A DNA stretch of 64,000 bases from Zerene cesonia (Eukaryota > Arthropoda > Insecta > Lepidoptera > Pieridae). The position numbers and the translations under genes were made by a program. Each line of letters starts with the position of its first letter. Positions within the stretch are counted from its first letter, which is position 1. The notes beneath the pieces are model-generated. The model ran no database searches. It saw only the letters and a list, made by a program, of their open reading frames with translations, and was not told the DNA's origin. The DNA lies in assembly GCF_012273895.1 (NCBI RefSeq), contig NC_052129.1:5270001-5334000 (forward strand), in the 5' to 3' direction. Of the stretch, positions 49,780 to 60,370 are shown piece after piece.

Positions 49780-52661
49780 CTATCATCATCTTCTCATACG
49801 TAATTCAAATTCTCTAAATAAAAAAAAAATATTGTTCATTTCCAAGAAATGTGGTTGCTGCAGAACAGGCTTTCGGCTCAGAAGAGAGAAAATAGAGAAA
49901 GGAATGATAGTATATCGTCTTCGCGTTATAACTCCCAAGTGCATTACATAAGCCGCTGATCAGCAAATCGGATCAAGTAGTTTCTGAGATTAGGACAAAC
50001 AAACAAACTCTTCAGCATTATAAAATTAGTATACCTAGTCTTGCCATAAATATTGTAATAAAGAAAAAAGAAAATTGTTAACTGCAAATAACATTTATTA
50101 CNNNNNNNNNNNNNNNNNNNNNNNNNNNNNNNNNNNNNNNNNNNNNNNNNNNNNNNNNNNNNNNNNNNNNNNNNNNNNNNNNNNNNNNNNNNNNNNNNNN
50201 NNNNNNNNNNNNNNNNNNNNNNNNNNNNNNNNNNNNNNNNNNNNNNNNNNNNNNNNNNNNNNNNNNNNNNNNNNNNNNNNNNNNNNNNNNNNNNNNNNNN
50301 NNNNNNNNNNNNNNNNNNNNNNNNNNNNNNNNNNNNNNNNNNNNNNNNNNNNNNNNNNNNNNNNNNNNNNNNNNNNNNNNNNNNNNNNNNNNNNNNNNNN
50401 NNNNNNNNNNNNNNNNNNNNNNNNNNNNNNNNNNNNNNNNNNNNNNNNNNNNNNNNNNNNNNNNNNNNNNNNNNNNNNNNNNNNNNNNNNNNNNNNNNNN
50501 NNNNNNNNNNNNNNNNNNNNNNNNNNNNNNNNNNNNNNNNNNNNNNNNNNNNNNNNNNNNNNNNNNNNNNNNNNNNNNNNNNNNNNNNNNNNNNNNNNNN
50601 NNNNNNNNNNNNNNNNNNNNNNNNNNNNNNNNNNNNNNNNNNNNNNNNNNNNNNNNNNNNNNNNNNNNNNNNNNNNNNNNNNNNNNNNNNNNNNNNNNNN
50701 NNNNNNNNNNNNNNNNNNNNNNNNNNNNNNNNNNNNNNNNNNNNNNNNNNNNNNNNNNNNNNNNNNNNNNNNNNNNNNNNNNNNNNNNNNNNNNNNNNNN
50801 NNNNNNNNNNNNNNNNNNNNNNNNNNNNNNNNNNNNNNNNNNNNNNNNNNNNNNNNNNNNNNNNNNNNNNNNNNNNNNNNNNNNNNNNNNNNNNNNNNNN
50901 NNNNNNNNNNNNNNNNNNNNNNNNNNNNNNNNNNNNNNNNNNNNNNNNNNNNNNNNNNNNNNNNNNNNNNNNNNNNNNNNNNNNNNNNNNNNNNNNNNNN
51001 NNNNNNNNNNNNNNNNNNNNNNNNNNNNNNNNNNNNNNNNNNNNNNNNNNNNNNNNNNNNNNNNNNNNNNNNNNNNNNNNNNNNNNNNNNNNNNNNNNNN
51101 NGGCTTTAGTTTCTACCAATATAATTGTATTATTTAACAGTTTTAATAAAGACTTTATTATTATTATTATTATTATTATCTAAATACGTATAAATTACGT
51201 TTCACGTTGTTTGTCCGTGATGGACTCATAAACTACTCTACTGGTTTTTATCAAATTTGATGGTGAGCACATTGTAGTTTGATACAACTTTAAAGATGGG
51301 TATATATATTATTTAAATTACATTTCGAAGACTTCTAGCAAGTGTGATCAATCGAACGTTCTAAAAGGCTATATTTGCTGGTTGATTGTTTGATTATTCA
51401 CGGTAAACTCGTAAAAAAGTACGAAAAGTATGAATTTTTAAGAGCAGACGCACGTAATAGCCGGTTATCTGTGGCTTAGATACATGCAAATGCTACTGAT
51501 CTGTGCATATTGAAATTATAAAGCGAGATAGTGCTTTAATCAATTTTTAATTTTAATTATTACTTACAGCACACCAAGCAGTAGTAAGCGGCAGGCAACC
51601 AGGAAGGCAGCACCGAACAGCGCTGACGAGGACTTCGATGATGAGGAAGACGTCATTAAGGAAGTCCACAGAGACGAGGAGTATGGTGAGTGATCCACAC
51701 GTATACTAGTTCTCCGTCGCTAATTCTCTATTTTGTTTGTTTATTTATTTATTTATTTTTTTTTTACATTTTTCCAGTGTATCCATCACTGGAGATGAGT
51801 TCGGACGAGGACGACGATTGGACGTCGTCGCGGCGGCGGCGGAACTCCAAGAATAGAAATGACAATAAGGCTAAGAGTGAAAAGTGAGTTTAAATACTTT
51901 TTGGTGCATATAAGCTAGGCTTTGCGGATTCATCCAAGTCTTCTCATGAAATCATGAAATGGGCTGTACTACAAAAAAATATTTTTTGAATTTTTTACCA
52001 GTGGTTTGTGCGATTAACGCGTTCGTACTAAGAAACTTGAGTAATTTAATGATATAGGTATTTATTAAAAATTAAAAAGTAAAAAAATTATATTTATCTA
52101 CACAAATATTATTATGAGATATTATTGGATCGATTTCCGAAATATTTTCACATTGAAACGTTCACGGATTGATAGCCAATTTCGCCAATTTATGTACCAC
52201 GGGCGAATCCAGGGCAAACAGCTAGTTATTTTAATATTAAAGTGGAGTTCATTTCTCATACGAAATTACTTCTTTACTAACTCTCACATGAAATAAAGTA
52301 GCTAACTGATTTATTTAAAGAGATTATTCATGGTCATGTAACACAATCGCAGGGACGAGTCGTGGTCGCCGCGCGCGCGGCTCGGGCGGCTCGTGCCGCG
52401 GCTGCGCGGGCCCGCGCGCTCCGCCGTGCGGCGCGAGTGCGTGCGCGCCGCGCTGCACGCCGCCGCCGCCGCGCGCCCCCACGCCCACCCCCACCCGCAC
52501 CCGCACCCGCACCACGCGCACGCCGCCGAGCCCGCCGCCCTGCTCGCGGTCAGTGCGCCACGCACGCACACGCCTGATTGCATTCATTGTTCAGACACGC
52601 GCGCGGGAGCACCACTCGCGTGCTTGCAGTCAGTGCGCACATGCACGCGCATGCTTGCGGT

Positions 52662-52702
<41 letters not shown>

Positions 52703-54534
52703 GATGTAAAGCTATACGTTGTTATGATTAGGTAAATGTGTTGAGGAGATGGATGCGAACCGACGTCATTTATCCAGCAAATAGCGAGAGCAGTTTTTTT
52801 TTTTTTTTTTTTATGTCATAGCGGGCAACTGAGCTGGTGGTTCGCCTGATGGTAAGCGATCACCACCGCCCATGAACATTCGCAAAGGTTGAGCCTCTGC
52901 GAATGCGCTGCCCGCTTTTTTGGGATAAGGGAAAAGGAATGGATTAACGACTGGAAAGAAGGAATGGACTGGGACGGGTGAGGAAAAGGAAACGGGCCTC
53001 CGGCTCCCCCACTCACCGTACGAAACACAGTGGAATGCCACTATTTCACGCCGGTTTTCTGTGGGGGTGTGGTACTTCCCCGGTGCGAGCTGGCCCAATC
53101 CGTGCCGAAGCGTGCTCGACTCCCACAATAAAAAAGTTAGCCTCGCATCAGGTCGCAAGCTCGATAAATGTCATCTTTGACAGATAATACCAGCTGCACG
53201 TCCCAACTCCGCCCGGGTAGTTCATTTAACGTTATTGAAATAATACTAACAATTTCACAGCATGGTATGCAGATTTGATTTAAATCAGTTAACCGTTTAG
53301 GAGTAAATCGCGGACAAACAATGTGACACGTTATATGTATTATGGATACATAACACGATCCAACTGCGGCTTCGCACGCGTTAATTCGAAGTAGTTTAAT
53401 AAATTTTATTATACACGTAAACCTTCCTCTTGAATCACTTTATCTTTAAAAAAAAACAAAATCTGTTGCGTAGTTTTAAAGATTTAGTATACATTGGGAC
53501 AGAGAAAGCGACTTTGTTTTATAGTGTAGTAATTATGATGATATTATATGTACCACAGCAGCTCCGCTGCGTAAGAATCTCACGTGATGACATGGAAAAT
53601 GTGTTTTCTTTCGCAGAATCCGAAACGAGCTGTGCTAGCAACAAAGAGCCGGCGGCCCCCGCCGCCCGTGCACAACCCATCTAATAGCAAGAGTAAGTGG
53701 CTTTAACTTAATGGCATGGTGGCATTAGCTTCACCTGTATGTTTGTGTGTAACCCAAGCCTTTTGACTAAAGATTTTGACCCACTTTTTTTCAACCCATG
53801 AACATTTGAAGAGACGTAAGGTCAATTGTAGACTTTTCGCCTCTACAAATGGATTGCCGACTTTAATTGGGAAGGGATTAGGAAAGGATTGATGAGAGGA
53901 ATAAAGGAAAGGACTGGGAAGGGTAAGGAAAAGGATATGGGCCTCCGGCTCCCCCACTCACCGTACGAAACACAATAGCAAGCTATAAATGGATAGATTT
54001 CATTCTATATTGTGACACTTGTCAAGGATATGTGATGATACAATAATTTCAGGAGTTTATCGTATAATCCTGATAAGGATCGCCAAGATTGAATAATATC
54101 CTTATTTGTGTAAAAAAAAGTATTTTTGTTTGACTGTTTTTAATTTTATTTATCTTTTATCTTTAATTTTATTAGTAAACTACATGAAAGTCTTAAGATT
54201 TAAAGGCTAACCTAACTAACGGTTAACACGTGAGCATAGGACCGAGGGTTTTCCTGGGTTCGATTCCCAGTGGGGACTATCGAAAAAAAAAGTCTCGGTC
54301 GGCCAGGCAGGATACAGAAGGCTGGGTCACCTACTTGTCCATAAAGAAAATCGATCAGTGACACAGATGTATGTCATATGAAAGAAATAAAAAAGACACA
54401 CATTTTTTTAGATAGAAAAATGTATATTATAGTTTAATTTTTTTCCCCTTACAGATATAAGACTGAAAAAAGGGATGAAGACGGCGAAACAGCGCCTCGG
54501 CAAAATACTGAAAATACACAAAATGATATATTAG
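41375..54534 (+). CDS. KDM7: KDM7-family (PHF8/PHF2/KDM7A-like) JmjC histone demethylase, 22 coding exons
   Basis: Exons: 41375-41475, 41918-42003, 42299-42481, 42750-42862, 43582-43718, 43824-44028, 44326-44421, 44526-44671, 44798-44924, 45388-45510, 46132-46248, 46557-47089, 47438-47661, 47952-48100, 48432-48578, 49108-49291, 49593-49701, 51570-51685, 51778-51883, 52353-52548, 53617-53692, 54455-54534. All GT/AG and all phases agree: 1117 residues, near vertebrate PHF8/PHF2 length. The PHD finger is complete (C9, C11, C24, C27, H32, C35, C51, C54), with cage-like Y8, Y15, M21 and W30. The JmjC domain has iron ligands H258, D260 and H330 and a 2-oxoglutarate lysine, K275. The family reads H3K4me3 and removes H3K9me1/2, H4K20me1 or H3K27me2 in the nucleus. 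The tail has a heptapeptide repeat (547-608), His-rich tracts, acidic/basic stretches and a conserved basic end (KKGMKTAKQRLGKIL). An exon hidden in the 50102-51101 gap is possible, though the flanking phases fit without one. Confidence 0.95.
43219..43539 (-). mobile_element. SINE family H with 13-bp target-site duplication (KDM7 intron 4)
   Basis: The element is 43232-43526. TTACTTTTATCTT is duplicated at 43219-43231 and 43527-43539. On the minus strand it has an A-box-like GGTGGCTCAGTGGTGAG, a B-box-like GGTTTGAGACC, and ends in TGATGATGATGA. Confidence 0.85.
44118..44237 (+). mobile_element. Helitron-like element, family F (KDM7 intron 6)
   Basis: Ends GTGCGAAGCCGCGGGTAAAAG then CTAG and T. 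Same family at 45690, 53350 (reversed) and 62660. Confidence 0.55.
45690..45838 (+). mobile_element. Helitron-like element, family F (KDM7 intron 10)
   Basis: Contains AAAACTACACAACGGATTTA and ends GCCGCGGGCAAAAGTTAG; the terminal CTAG is mutated to TTAG. Confidence 0.55.
45898..46066 (+). mobile_element. Helitron-like element, family A (KDM7 intron 10)
   Basis: TCCTAATAATATTATAAATC start and CTAG end at 46063-46066 before T, with an internal deletion near CTACTACTACGCAGACAGC. It lies about 65 bp upstream of exon 11. Confidence 0.7.
46394..46482 (-). repeat. Fragment of retroposon family G (KDM7 intron 11)
   Basis: TTTCACGCCGATCTTCTGTG and GCAAGCTGGCCCAATTTATA match the 5' end of family G. 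Confidence 0.55.
46761..46946 (+). repeat. 21-bp coding minisatellite (seven-residue repeat in KDM7)
   Basis: In exon 12. Nine units of about 21 bp encode a degenerate heptad, [NSTG]-[NST]-[DE]-V-K-[FY]-V, such as GNDVKFV, TNDVKYV, SNDVKFA and NTEVKYV (residues 547-608). One unit is six residues long. Lys then Phe/Tyr is present in every unit. The period is a multiple of three, so the frame is kept and spurious antisense ORFs appear. Confidence 0.9.
48903..49062 (-). mobile_element. Helitron-like element, family E (KDM7 intron 15)
   Basis: Reverse of the 34315 copy: ACCCGGCAACGCTGTTTTGC to ACATTGTGACACGAGAATTT. Ends about 45 bp before exon 16. Confidence 0.5.
49713..49779. repeat. (ATC)n microsatellite, about 22 units
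   Basis: Begins 11 bp after the end of KDM7 exon 17 (49701), just beyond the splice donor. The methionine-run ORF on the other strand is only this repeat. Confidence 0.95.
49935..50035 (-). mobile_element. Helitron-like fragment, family B (KDM7 intron 17)
   Basis: CAAATCGGATCAAGTAGTTT and GGACAAACAAACAAACTCTT match the 5' half of the B family. Confidence 0.45.
50102..51101. other. Assembly gap (1000 N) in KDM7 intron 17
   Basis: The right flank (51102-51180) ends in AATAAAGACTTTATTATTAT with more ATT units, like a LINE 3' tail, suggesting the gap covers a retrotransposon. Confidence 1.
52096..52222 (+). mobile_element. Helitron-like element, family B (KDM7 intron 19)
   Basis: Ends TACCACGGGCGAATCCAGGG, then CAAACAGCTAG and T. 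About 130 bp upstream of exon 20. Confidence 0.5.
52668..52698. repeat. (CA)n microsatellite
   Basis: About 15 CA units in KDM7 intron 20. Confidence 0.95.
52794..53128 (-). mobile_element. Retroposon family G, best full-length copy (KDM7 intron 20)
   Basis: On the minus strand it starts GGGAGTCGAGCACGCTTCGG and ends GGTGGTGATCGCTTACCATC, AGCTCAGTTGCCCGC, then a poly(A) tail (T run at 52794-52812). Poly(A) makes it a retroposon (SINE or LINE 3' end). I see no clear target-site duplication. Copies at 17093, 21596, 24965, 28115, 33310, 35125, 38384 and 53790. The long ORFs over it are repeat shadows. Confidence 0.75.
53185..53340 (-). mobile_element. Helitron-like repeat fragment (KDM7 intron 20)
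   Basis: CAGCTGCACGTCCCAACTCC at the left and AAATCGCGGACAAACAATGT at the right; the latter also appears near 22490. Confidence 0.4.
53350..53526 (-). mobile_element. Helitron-like element, family F (KDM7 intron 20)
   Basis: Reverse of the family F pattern: AACTGCGGCTTCGCACGCGT at the left, AAAGCGACTTTGTTTTATAG at the right. Confidence 0.5.
53790..53990 (-). mobile_element. Retroposon family G, partial (KDM7 intron 21)
   Basis: CCCATGAACATTTGAAGAGA to CTCACCGTACGAAACACAAT. Confidence 0.6.
54212..54382 (+). mobile_element. tRNA-headed SINE (KDM7 intron 21)
   Basis: B-box GGTTCGATTCC at 54257-54267, then ACTTGTCCATAAAGAAAATC and GATGTATGTCAT. It ends about 70 bp before the last exon. The A-box is decayed. 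Confidence 0.65.
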
Positions 54535-56107
54535 TTTAGCGAATAGATTCTATTATATTATTATTGTATAGTTAATTGAATGTTAGCGTAATGAGTAAAT
54601 AATATGATTGTTAGATGTATATTTTCTATATATATATACATATATAACTATTTAGATGAAGGACCAATTGGTGTTGTGGCGGTGCGAGTATGTAACGGAC
54701 ACTTTGTACGCCATTTTTGTTCCATTCATTCATTAATTCATTCATTCATTCATTTATGACATATAGCTTTTTTCTCGTGGTATTTTTTGTAGATTAATAC
54801 GTACAGTGGTTTGTATGTTTGTTCACCGATCGTTCTTGATGTTATTCATTCGTTTATGTGTGGATAATTTATTTAAATTTCAAATAGAAAAACTGTGAAG
54901 TGTGTGGCTGATTTATTGAACAAGACTTGATCGACTTGACACTATATGCTTGCAATATTTCTTTGCGAGTGTGAATTAAGAAATTTTTTTTCGCCGTTTG
55001 GTGTACGTGGAAATACAATAATGTTTAATAATCTATGAACATGATACTAATTACGTATATTACTATGCGATTCAACTAAGTTAGATTTTACGTTGGAAAA
55101 ATGCGATTTACTTAGAAAAACTTTTCGCATCCAAAAAGCGGTATATATTAATTTGCCCGACTGTTACATCAAAGTTTAAATATCACTATTTCTTAGGTCA
55201 TTGGTTCGTTTGAACTAATGTTTTTGCCGTCACAATATGGCGCCGAAACGATCCTTTTCTTAGTTGAATCGCGTAGTATGTGACGAAGCGCATTTCGCAC
55301 TTTTCATAAATATATATTATAACCAAATGTAGAATAGAATTATTTTTGTAAAGCCTAGATCTGATGTACATATAACTATACATACATACATACATACTTG
55401 TGCAATCTATGCGTAAACATATGTGTTATGTATGGTTTTTTTATTTGTTTGTGAAAAAAGAAAGTGTATCTGTCTTTTATTTGTAGTACTGGAGACCTTT
55501 GAGAAGCGATTATTAATGAAATTTGGATTTTACATGGACGTGTTTGTGAGTTTGTTTAAGCGTGGCTTCTAAATCGATAGATTTGTTGACGTTGCTATTG
55601 GTGCAATCTCATAAACAATTTATATATTTTATGTGAGTTTTGTGGCGTAAGCATAAACCGCACATCTAAATTTAACTAAATTTTTTACATTACCACCATG
55701 TACCTTTTTAACCGACCTACCCAAATTGAGAACTCAATTTGACTGCATTTTTTATGCTTCCTTACTCGATAACTATGTGGGTCTATCAAATTCGTTTCCA
55801 TTTTAAAATCTGAAAGTGGTACTTCTATCCATTTTTCATAATAAAAGAAATATTTTAATTCTGTGACAGTTATTGGTAAACGCTTCTCATTCGATAGTAG
55901 CTAGTAAGAGACAGATCTCGACCACCACCGAAATAAATGAGATGTAGGTAGGTACTGTGTAGGCTCGATTTAAGTATTAGTTGGTTAAGTTGGTAGGCTT
56001 AGATTCGTTTTTTATATTGTTATTTTGTTAGTTGAAAATTTATTTGTAAATACTGTTCGTTCGTTGTGCGTGATGTTTAATTGAAATAGCCTAATTAATA
56101 TTGGTCG

Positions 56108-56262
56108 TTTAATTTATTTATTTTATTTATTTATTCTTTATTGCACACACAAAATATAAACAAAAAAGAAATAAAATTTAACAAAAACTGGTATGCAAAG
56201 GGCGGCCTTATGGCTAAAAGCCATCTCTACCAGGCAACCGTTGGGTAAAGGACAATATATTT
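56108..56262 (-). mobile_element. LINE 3'-end fragment
   Basis: On the minus strand it reads GGTTGCCTGGTAGAGATGGC, then ends in GCAATAAAGAATAAATAAAT, i.e. a poly(A)-signal-like LINE terminus. Same family as 9416. Confidence 0.6.
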
Positions 56263-58111
56263 TTAGCAACGTACAATGCTTTAATATTGGTTTTATAATA
56301 GTGAATTTTGATTCATGTTAAATTACATTGTACAATGCCAGTGAGACTTACGTGAGCTATACGAAGAATTGAATATTTTATATATAACTAGCTGACCCTC
56401 TTGACTAATAAATGAAAAAAAGTAAATTGAATATTAATGAAAGACATATTTTGCTCCCAAGTGGTAGTAAAGTACTGTTGTTATGTAAAAAACACGAGAT
56501 TTTTTTACATGCATACAGATATAGGTTCATTGTATGAAATTATACTTGGGCTTGCATTAACCGTTCACAAGAAATAGGTTATTTATTTGTAATTAGCTGT
56601 GCCACGCAGTTTCACACGCTTTTTATATGTTGAAAGCCTTATAACCTTACTCCATAAATGGACTCAGAAGGAAATTTTTCAATCGGACCAGTAGTTCTTA
56701 TTTGAAGATAAATGGAATTTAAATGATTCATTATTGGATAATAATAACCACGTTAAGGCAAAAGAATTCGCGGGTTTGAACAATCTCTATTTTTTAGTAT
56801 TCCGACAGTTATGTGGTTTTTTTTATATAAAAAATATGGATATATATATTTATCAATATGACTCTCTTGTAAGCTATTAAACATTGCACGCAACGTATAA
56901 CTGTATTTGCAGATCCCTTGCAATATTTTTTTTATTGTTAGATTGTCAACAGGGTGTTTATATTTATGACATTATATGAGTTTTCGTTTAAACGGTGAGC
57001 GAATGAATAGTTTTCAGTGACGTAAGAGACTATGTTAATAAACTATTATTATAATGACACGTTTTTAACGGGTTTAAATCGCGTTTAATGTAAGTCAACG
57101 TGCAAGTTTTTTTTTTTGTATGTTTAAATAGCTTGTTGCTTTTTTTTACAGAGTGGAAATGTGTTTAAAGGTCCCTTTAGTTGTTGTGATGTATCGATCC
57201 ATTCAAAATTAATATACATTTAGGAAATTTTTATGTATGAAAAACCGATTTTTTTTTGTCTCTACTCTACACTATTTGTGGGTTTAACACAATATGTAAT
57301 GAACTAACGGAACGGTGCATTAGGTTAATATTAAAAAAAAGTGTTTTGTTGTGACATAGCCCTTTGTTAGTTTTTTTTTATAATATCCCCCCTCGTTTAT
57401 GTAGGAAACAAAAACACCCAAATGCACTAACGGACTTAGAAAATTTTCTCTTTATTACTTTTTTATATCAATATAGCGCTCGTACGTTTTAAAATTTTTT
57501 TCACGGTTTTTTATATAAGTAAATAGATTAACGATAAAGAAATATAAGTGAAATGATATTAAATATCAAGATAGAATAAAATGTAGTAATGTGCCTCGAA
57601 TATTTCATCGGTAAAGTAAGTAATTATTTGATGGAAAGTATATTCTAAAAATCACAGAAACGCGATGTGGCGATGGTCCCGTTTCCCTTTTTTTTATGTA
57701 TTTTGTCATATATTATGGGCTTTCTTTTGAATTCTAAACGTTTATAAAGTGAAATAACACTTTTGCCGTCTTATATTAACAGGAGAATTTAGAAATTCGG
57801 AAATTTTCAGATGACTTTATGCTTATATTTTTTGTTGATTAAATGTGTAGGTTCCCAATCCGAATGAAACAGTAAACATATATCTATATGGTAAATATAA
57901 TGTTAACATTAACAATTATTACCTACATGCGTTTGAAGTGTTTTAAACGGGGCCATCGGCCATCGCCATGTTAATGTATAAGTGCAAATAAATATATCAC
58001 ATTGATTTTTTGTTTTCGCAGTTTTGTTAAATATATTTTTAAGGACAATTAACGATGCTTTATATTCCTGTATTATAGATGGAGTTGATAAGACATACCG
58101 CTTGTAGGCGG

Positions 58112-58246
58112 TTAGAAAGAGAGGGAAGATCGTGGTACTCTCTCTGTCTCTTTTTACAGAAACGTTTAAAAGTCGAATGATTTTTCGGCGCTAAATGTGC
58201 GGGAATAGGACAACAGATGGGTACCGCGATCTTATGTCTCTTTCTA
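58112..58246. repeat. 27-bp imperfect inverted repeat, 135 bp overall
   Basis: 58112-58138 and 58220-58246 are inverted copies with 23 of 27 matching (TTAGAAAGAGA, AAGATCG and GGTAC shared). MITE-like. Confidence 0.65.
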
Positions 58247-58590
58247 ACGGGGGAGTAGCCGGAGGCCTACTCTATCTATAATGTGTTTGTTTGTATTACA
58301 ATAAACGATAAATATGCTGTTTATATGCTAAACCACAGATTGTAAATGTAAGAGAGACGTGAGAGTATATATATATATAACATATAAATATATGTAAAAT
58401 TGATTTATATTGTGACTTGTATGTTGTAATGAAAAAAGAGTTTTCTAGACGTATTCTGTGTGGTTTTACTAATTTGAACCCAATTGCTACGCTGGTTGGG
58501 GATATTGTTGTCTAAATGCACTTTTAAAGATAATGTATGAGATTGGAATCTTCAAAGGAAAGGCGAAAAAAAAACACTTTTAAATAGTAA

Positions 58591-58782
58591 TCGCGCTAAT
58601 AATATAAATGTGAAAGTTTAATTGTTTGGATGTTTGTACGTCAATCACGCTGAAACTACTGGACGGATTTTGATGAAATTTGGTATACAGACAGCTAGCT
58701 TGGGTGATAGGATACTTTTTATTCCGTTTAAATGCTCCCTTGGGATAAAACAGTAATCATGATATCCGAGACGAGCATCTAG
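58591..58782 (+). mobile_element. Helitron-like element, family C
   Basis: Starts TCGCGCTAATAATATAAATG after A and ends GAGACGAGCATCTAG at 58782, where the next base is T or the start of TAATAAA. Interior CTTGGGTGATAGGATAC as at 4158. Confidence 0.65.
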
Positions 58783-58996
58783 TAATAAATATAATATGTC
58801 TAATTGAAAAATAATTTAAAATTCTTGCAACAAAAACTATGTCTCGTGTGTAATAGATTTTTGTGTTTGAAATTTGTTTTTGTATAGTTTTCGATAAACT
58901 GTTCTAGCAGCTTTACATTCTCAAATTTTGTCTTTTCTCAGCGAGAAGATTTAACGAATTCTAGTGCAATTAAAATGAGTGAGATTATATAATTTA

Positions 58997-59190
58997 CTAG
59001 CTGCGCCCCGCGGTTTTACCCGCGTAAGTCCGTATCCCGTAGGAATATCGGGATAAAGTTACCTATATGTTATTCCAGTTGTCCAGCTCTCTACGTACCA
59101 AATGTCATTACAATCGGTTCAGTAGTTTTTACGTGAAAGAGCAACATACACACATTCTTACATACTTTGGCATTTATAATATTAGTAGGA
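58997..59190 (-). mobile_element. Helitron-like element, family A
   Basis: CTAG at 58997 after A; minus-strand TCC start at 59190 before T. Confidence 0.8.
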
Positions 59191-59394
59191 TATATTAAAT
59201 GTCGTAAAATGATGTGACGCGTTTGTCATATCGCCACTTTAAGGATTGCAACAAAATATATCAGCAAATATCAAAAGTATGAAACTAATCTGAGATCATA
59301 TAAGATTGATCCTGCGATTGCGGAATATTTTTTCGCTGACGAAAGTAAATTACTAATTAGAAGAATAAACTAACATAACATCCCCTTTTTTATA

Positions 59395-59545
59395 GTAGGG
59401 AAATCTTACATAGATACCCACGGCCCCCGGGGAAAAGGAGCCGTGGATTATGTCGGATTCCTACCGACTAAAACCCCACTGTGTTCCGACGAGCAGCTTT
59501 CTTGAAGGGGTCAAGGAGCTGGTTAATCTAAGTTCGCGACAAACT
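59395..59545 (+). repeat. Interspersed repeat, family shared with 4858
   Basis: GGGAAATCTTACATAGATAC, CCCCCGGGGAAAAGGAGCCG, then CCTACCGACTAAAACCCCAC and AGGGGTCAAGGAGCTGG; this arrangement is familiar from many lepidopteran intergenic regions. Confidence 0.55.
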
Positions 59546-59559
59546 AACAATCCCTAGTA

Positions 59560-59645
59560 TTTTGTAGCGTTTCGTTTTACGCGAGTATAATATACATAGC
59601 AATTAAACACTAACTAACGGTTTTTAAACGAGATTCATTCATTAT
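59560..59645 (+). repeat. Foldback family L, left-arm fragment
   Basis: TTTCGTTTTACGCGAGTATA and TTTTTAAACGAGATTCATTC match the left part of family L. Confidence 0.45.
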
Positions 59646-60211
59646 AATAATTTTTCTCGCATGTTCCAATACTAATAACAACGACATTTTATTTGGTCAC
59701 GGGTACATATGTTTCTCTTGATAAAATAAGTCACTTCATATCCGTATAAGTCTTTAATTACTTTCATCCGGTATTTCAATAATTTAGTTGTTGATTTTTG
59801 AACACAATAGTAGCTTGTGTTTTCTTTTAAATGAGTGTGTCGCGTATACCCTTTGGATACGGAATTATCGGATATCGTAGAGGTGCATTTGAGTTGAGAG
59901 TCACGGTACTAAAACCACTATCTATTAATTTGTTATCTTTATTTATGAGTATTTAACAATATTTACAATTTCTTAAATACTTATAGTATTAATATAGTAT
60001 AGACGAACACAGCCGTTTTTATATAAATAATTTGAAGATACTAACTAAATTCGAATTGAAATCTACGTTCAGTATAGGTATCTTAAATCTAAAAACCTAG
60101 TTTTATTTATTTCTGCTAGATTATTAACAATATCCAATCTATGGTCATAATTATGATAAATGATAAGTCCTCTGAGCATCGTTTCGTATGATGCACGAAT
60201 TTTATTACATA

Positions 60212-60217
60212 TTTATT
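60212..60217 (-). promoter_or_regulatory. Candidate poly(A) signal of sugar transporter 2
   Basis: AATAAA on the minus strand about 155 nt beyond the stop; another copy at 60201-60206. Confidence 0.4.
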
Positions 60218-60370
60218 AGAATTTTTCGTAATATGAATTTATACACATGATCGATAAATGACACAAACATTTTCAAATATTTAGTTGCCTTAAACATTAA
60301 TTCATAGATAACACTAACATTCACTTCACTTGTAACCATAACATTGATAAATTATTCGTTAAAACGTATT

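Larger units (their letters stand above)
54535..58320 (+). other. KDM7 3' region (possible long 3' UTR)
   Basis: Less repeat-dense than elsewhere. Candidate AATAAA signals at about 55840, 55939, 57987 and 58303; the transcript end cannot be chosen. It includes a family I trace (55705-55815), a LINE 3' fragment (56108-56262), ATTC and ACAT short tandem repeats (54724-54752; 55378-55396), and Helitron-like scraps near 56392 and 56594. No ORF of note. Confidence 0.4.

Noticed and set aside
49595..49789. ORF with a long Met run
   Set aside because: Translation of the (ATC)n microsatellite on the opposite strand.
52311..52587. Arg/Ala- and Gly/Ala-rich ORFs in other frames around 52311-52587
   Set aside because: Shadows of the GC-rich KDM7 exon 20; only one frame fits the splice phases and yields the expected neighbours.
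52811..53158. 115-codon ORF on the minus strand
   Set aside because: It is the family G retroposon read in one frame; similar ORFs appear over the other G copies (33308, 35165, 53703).
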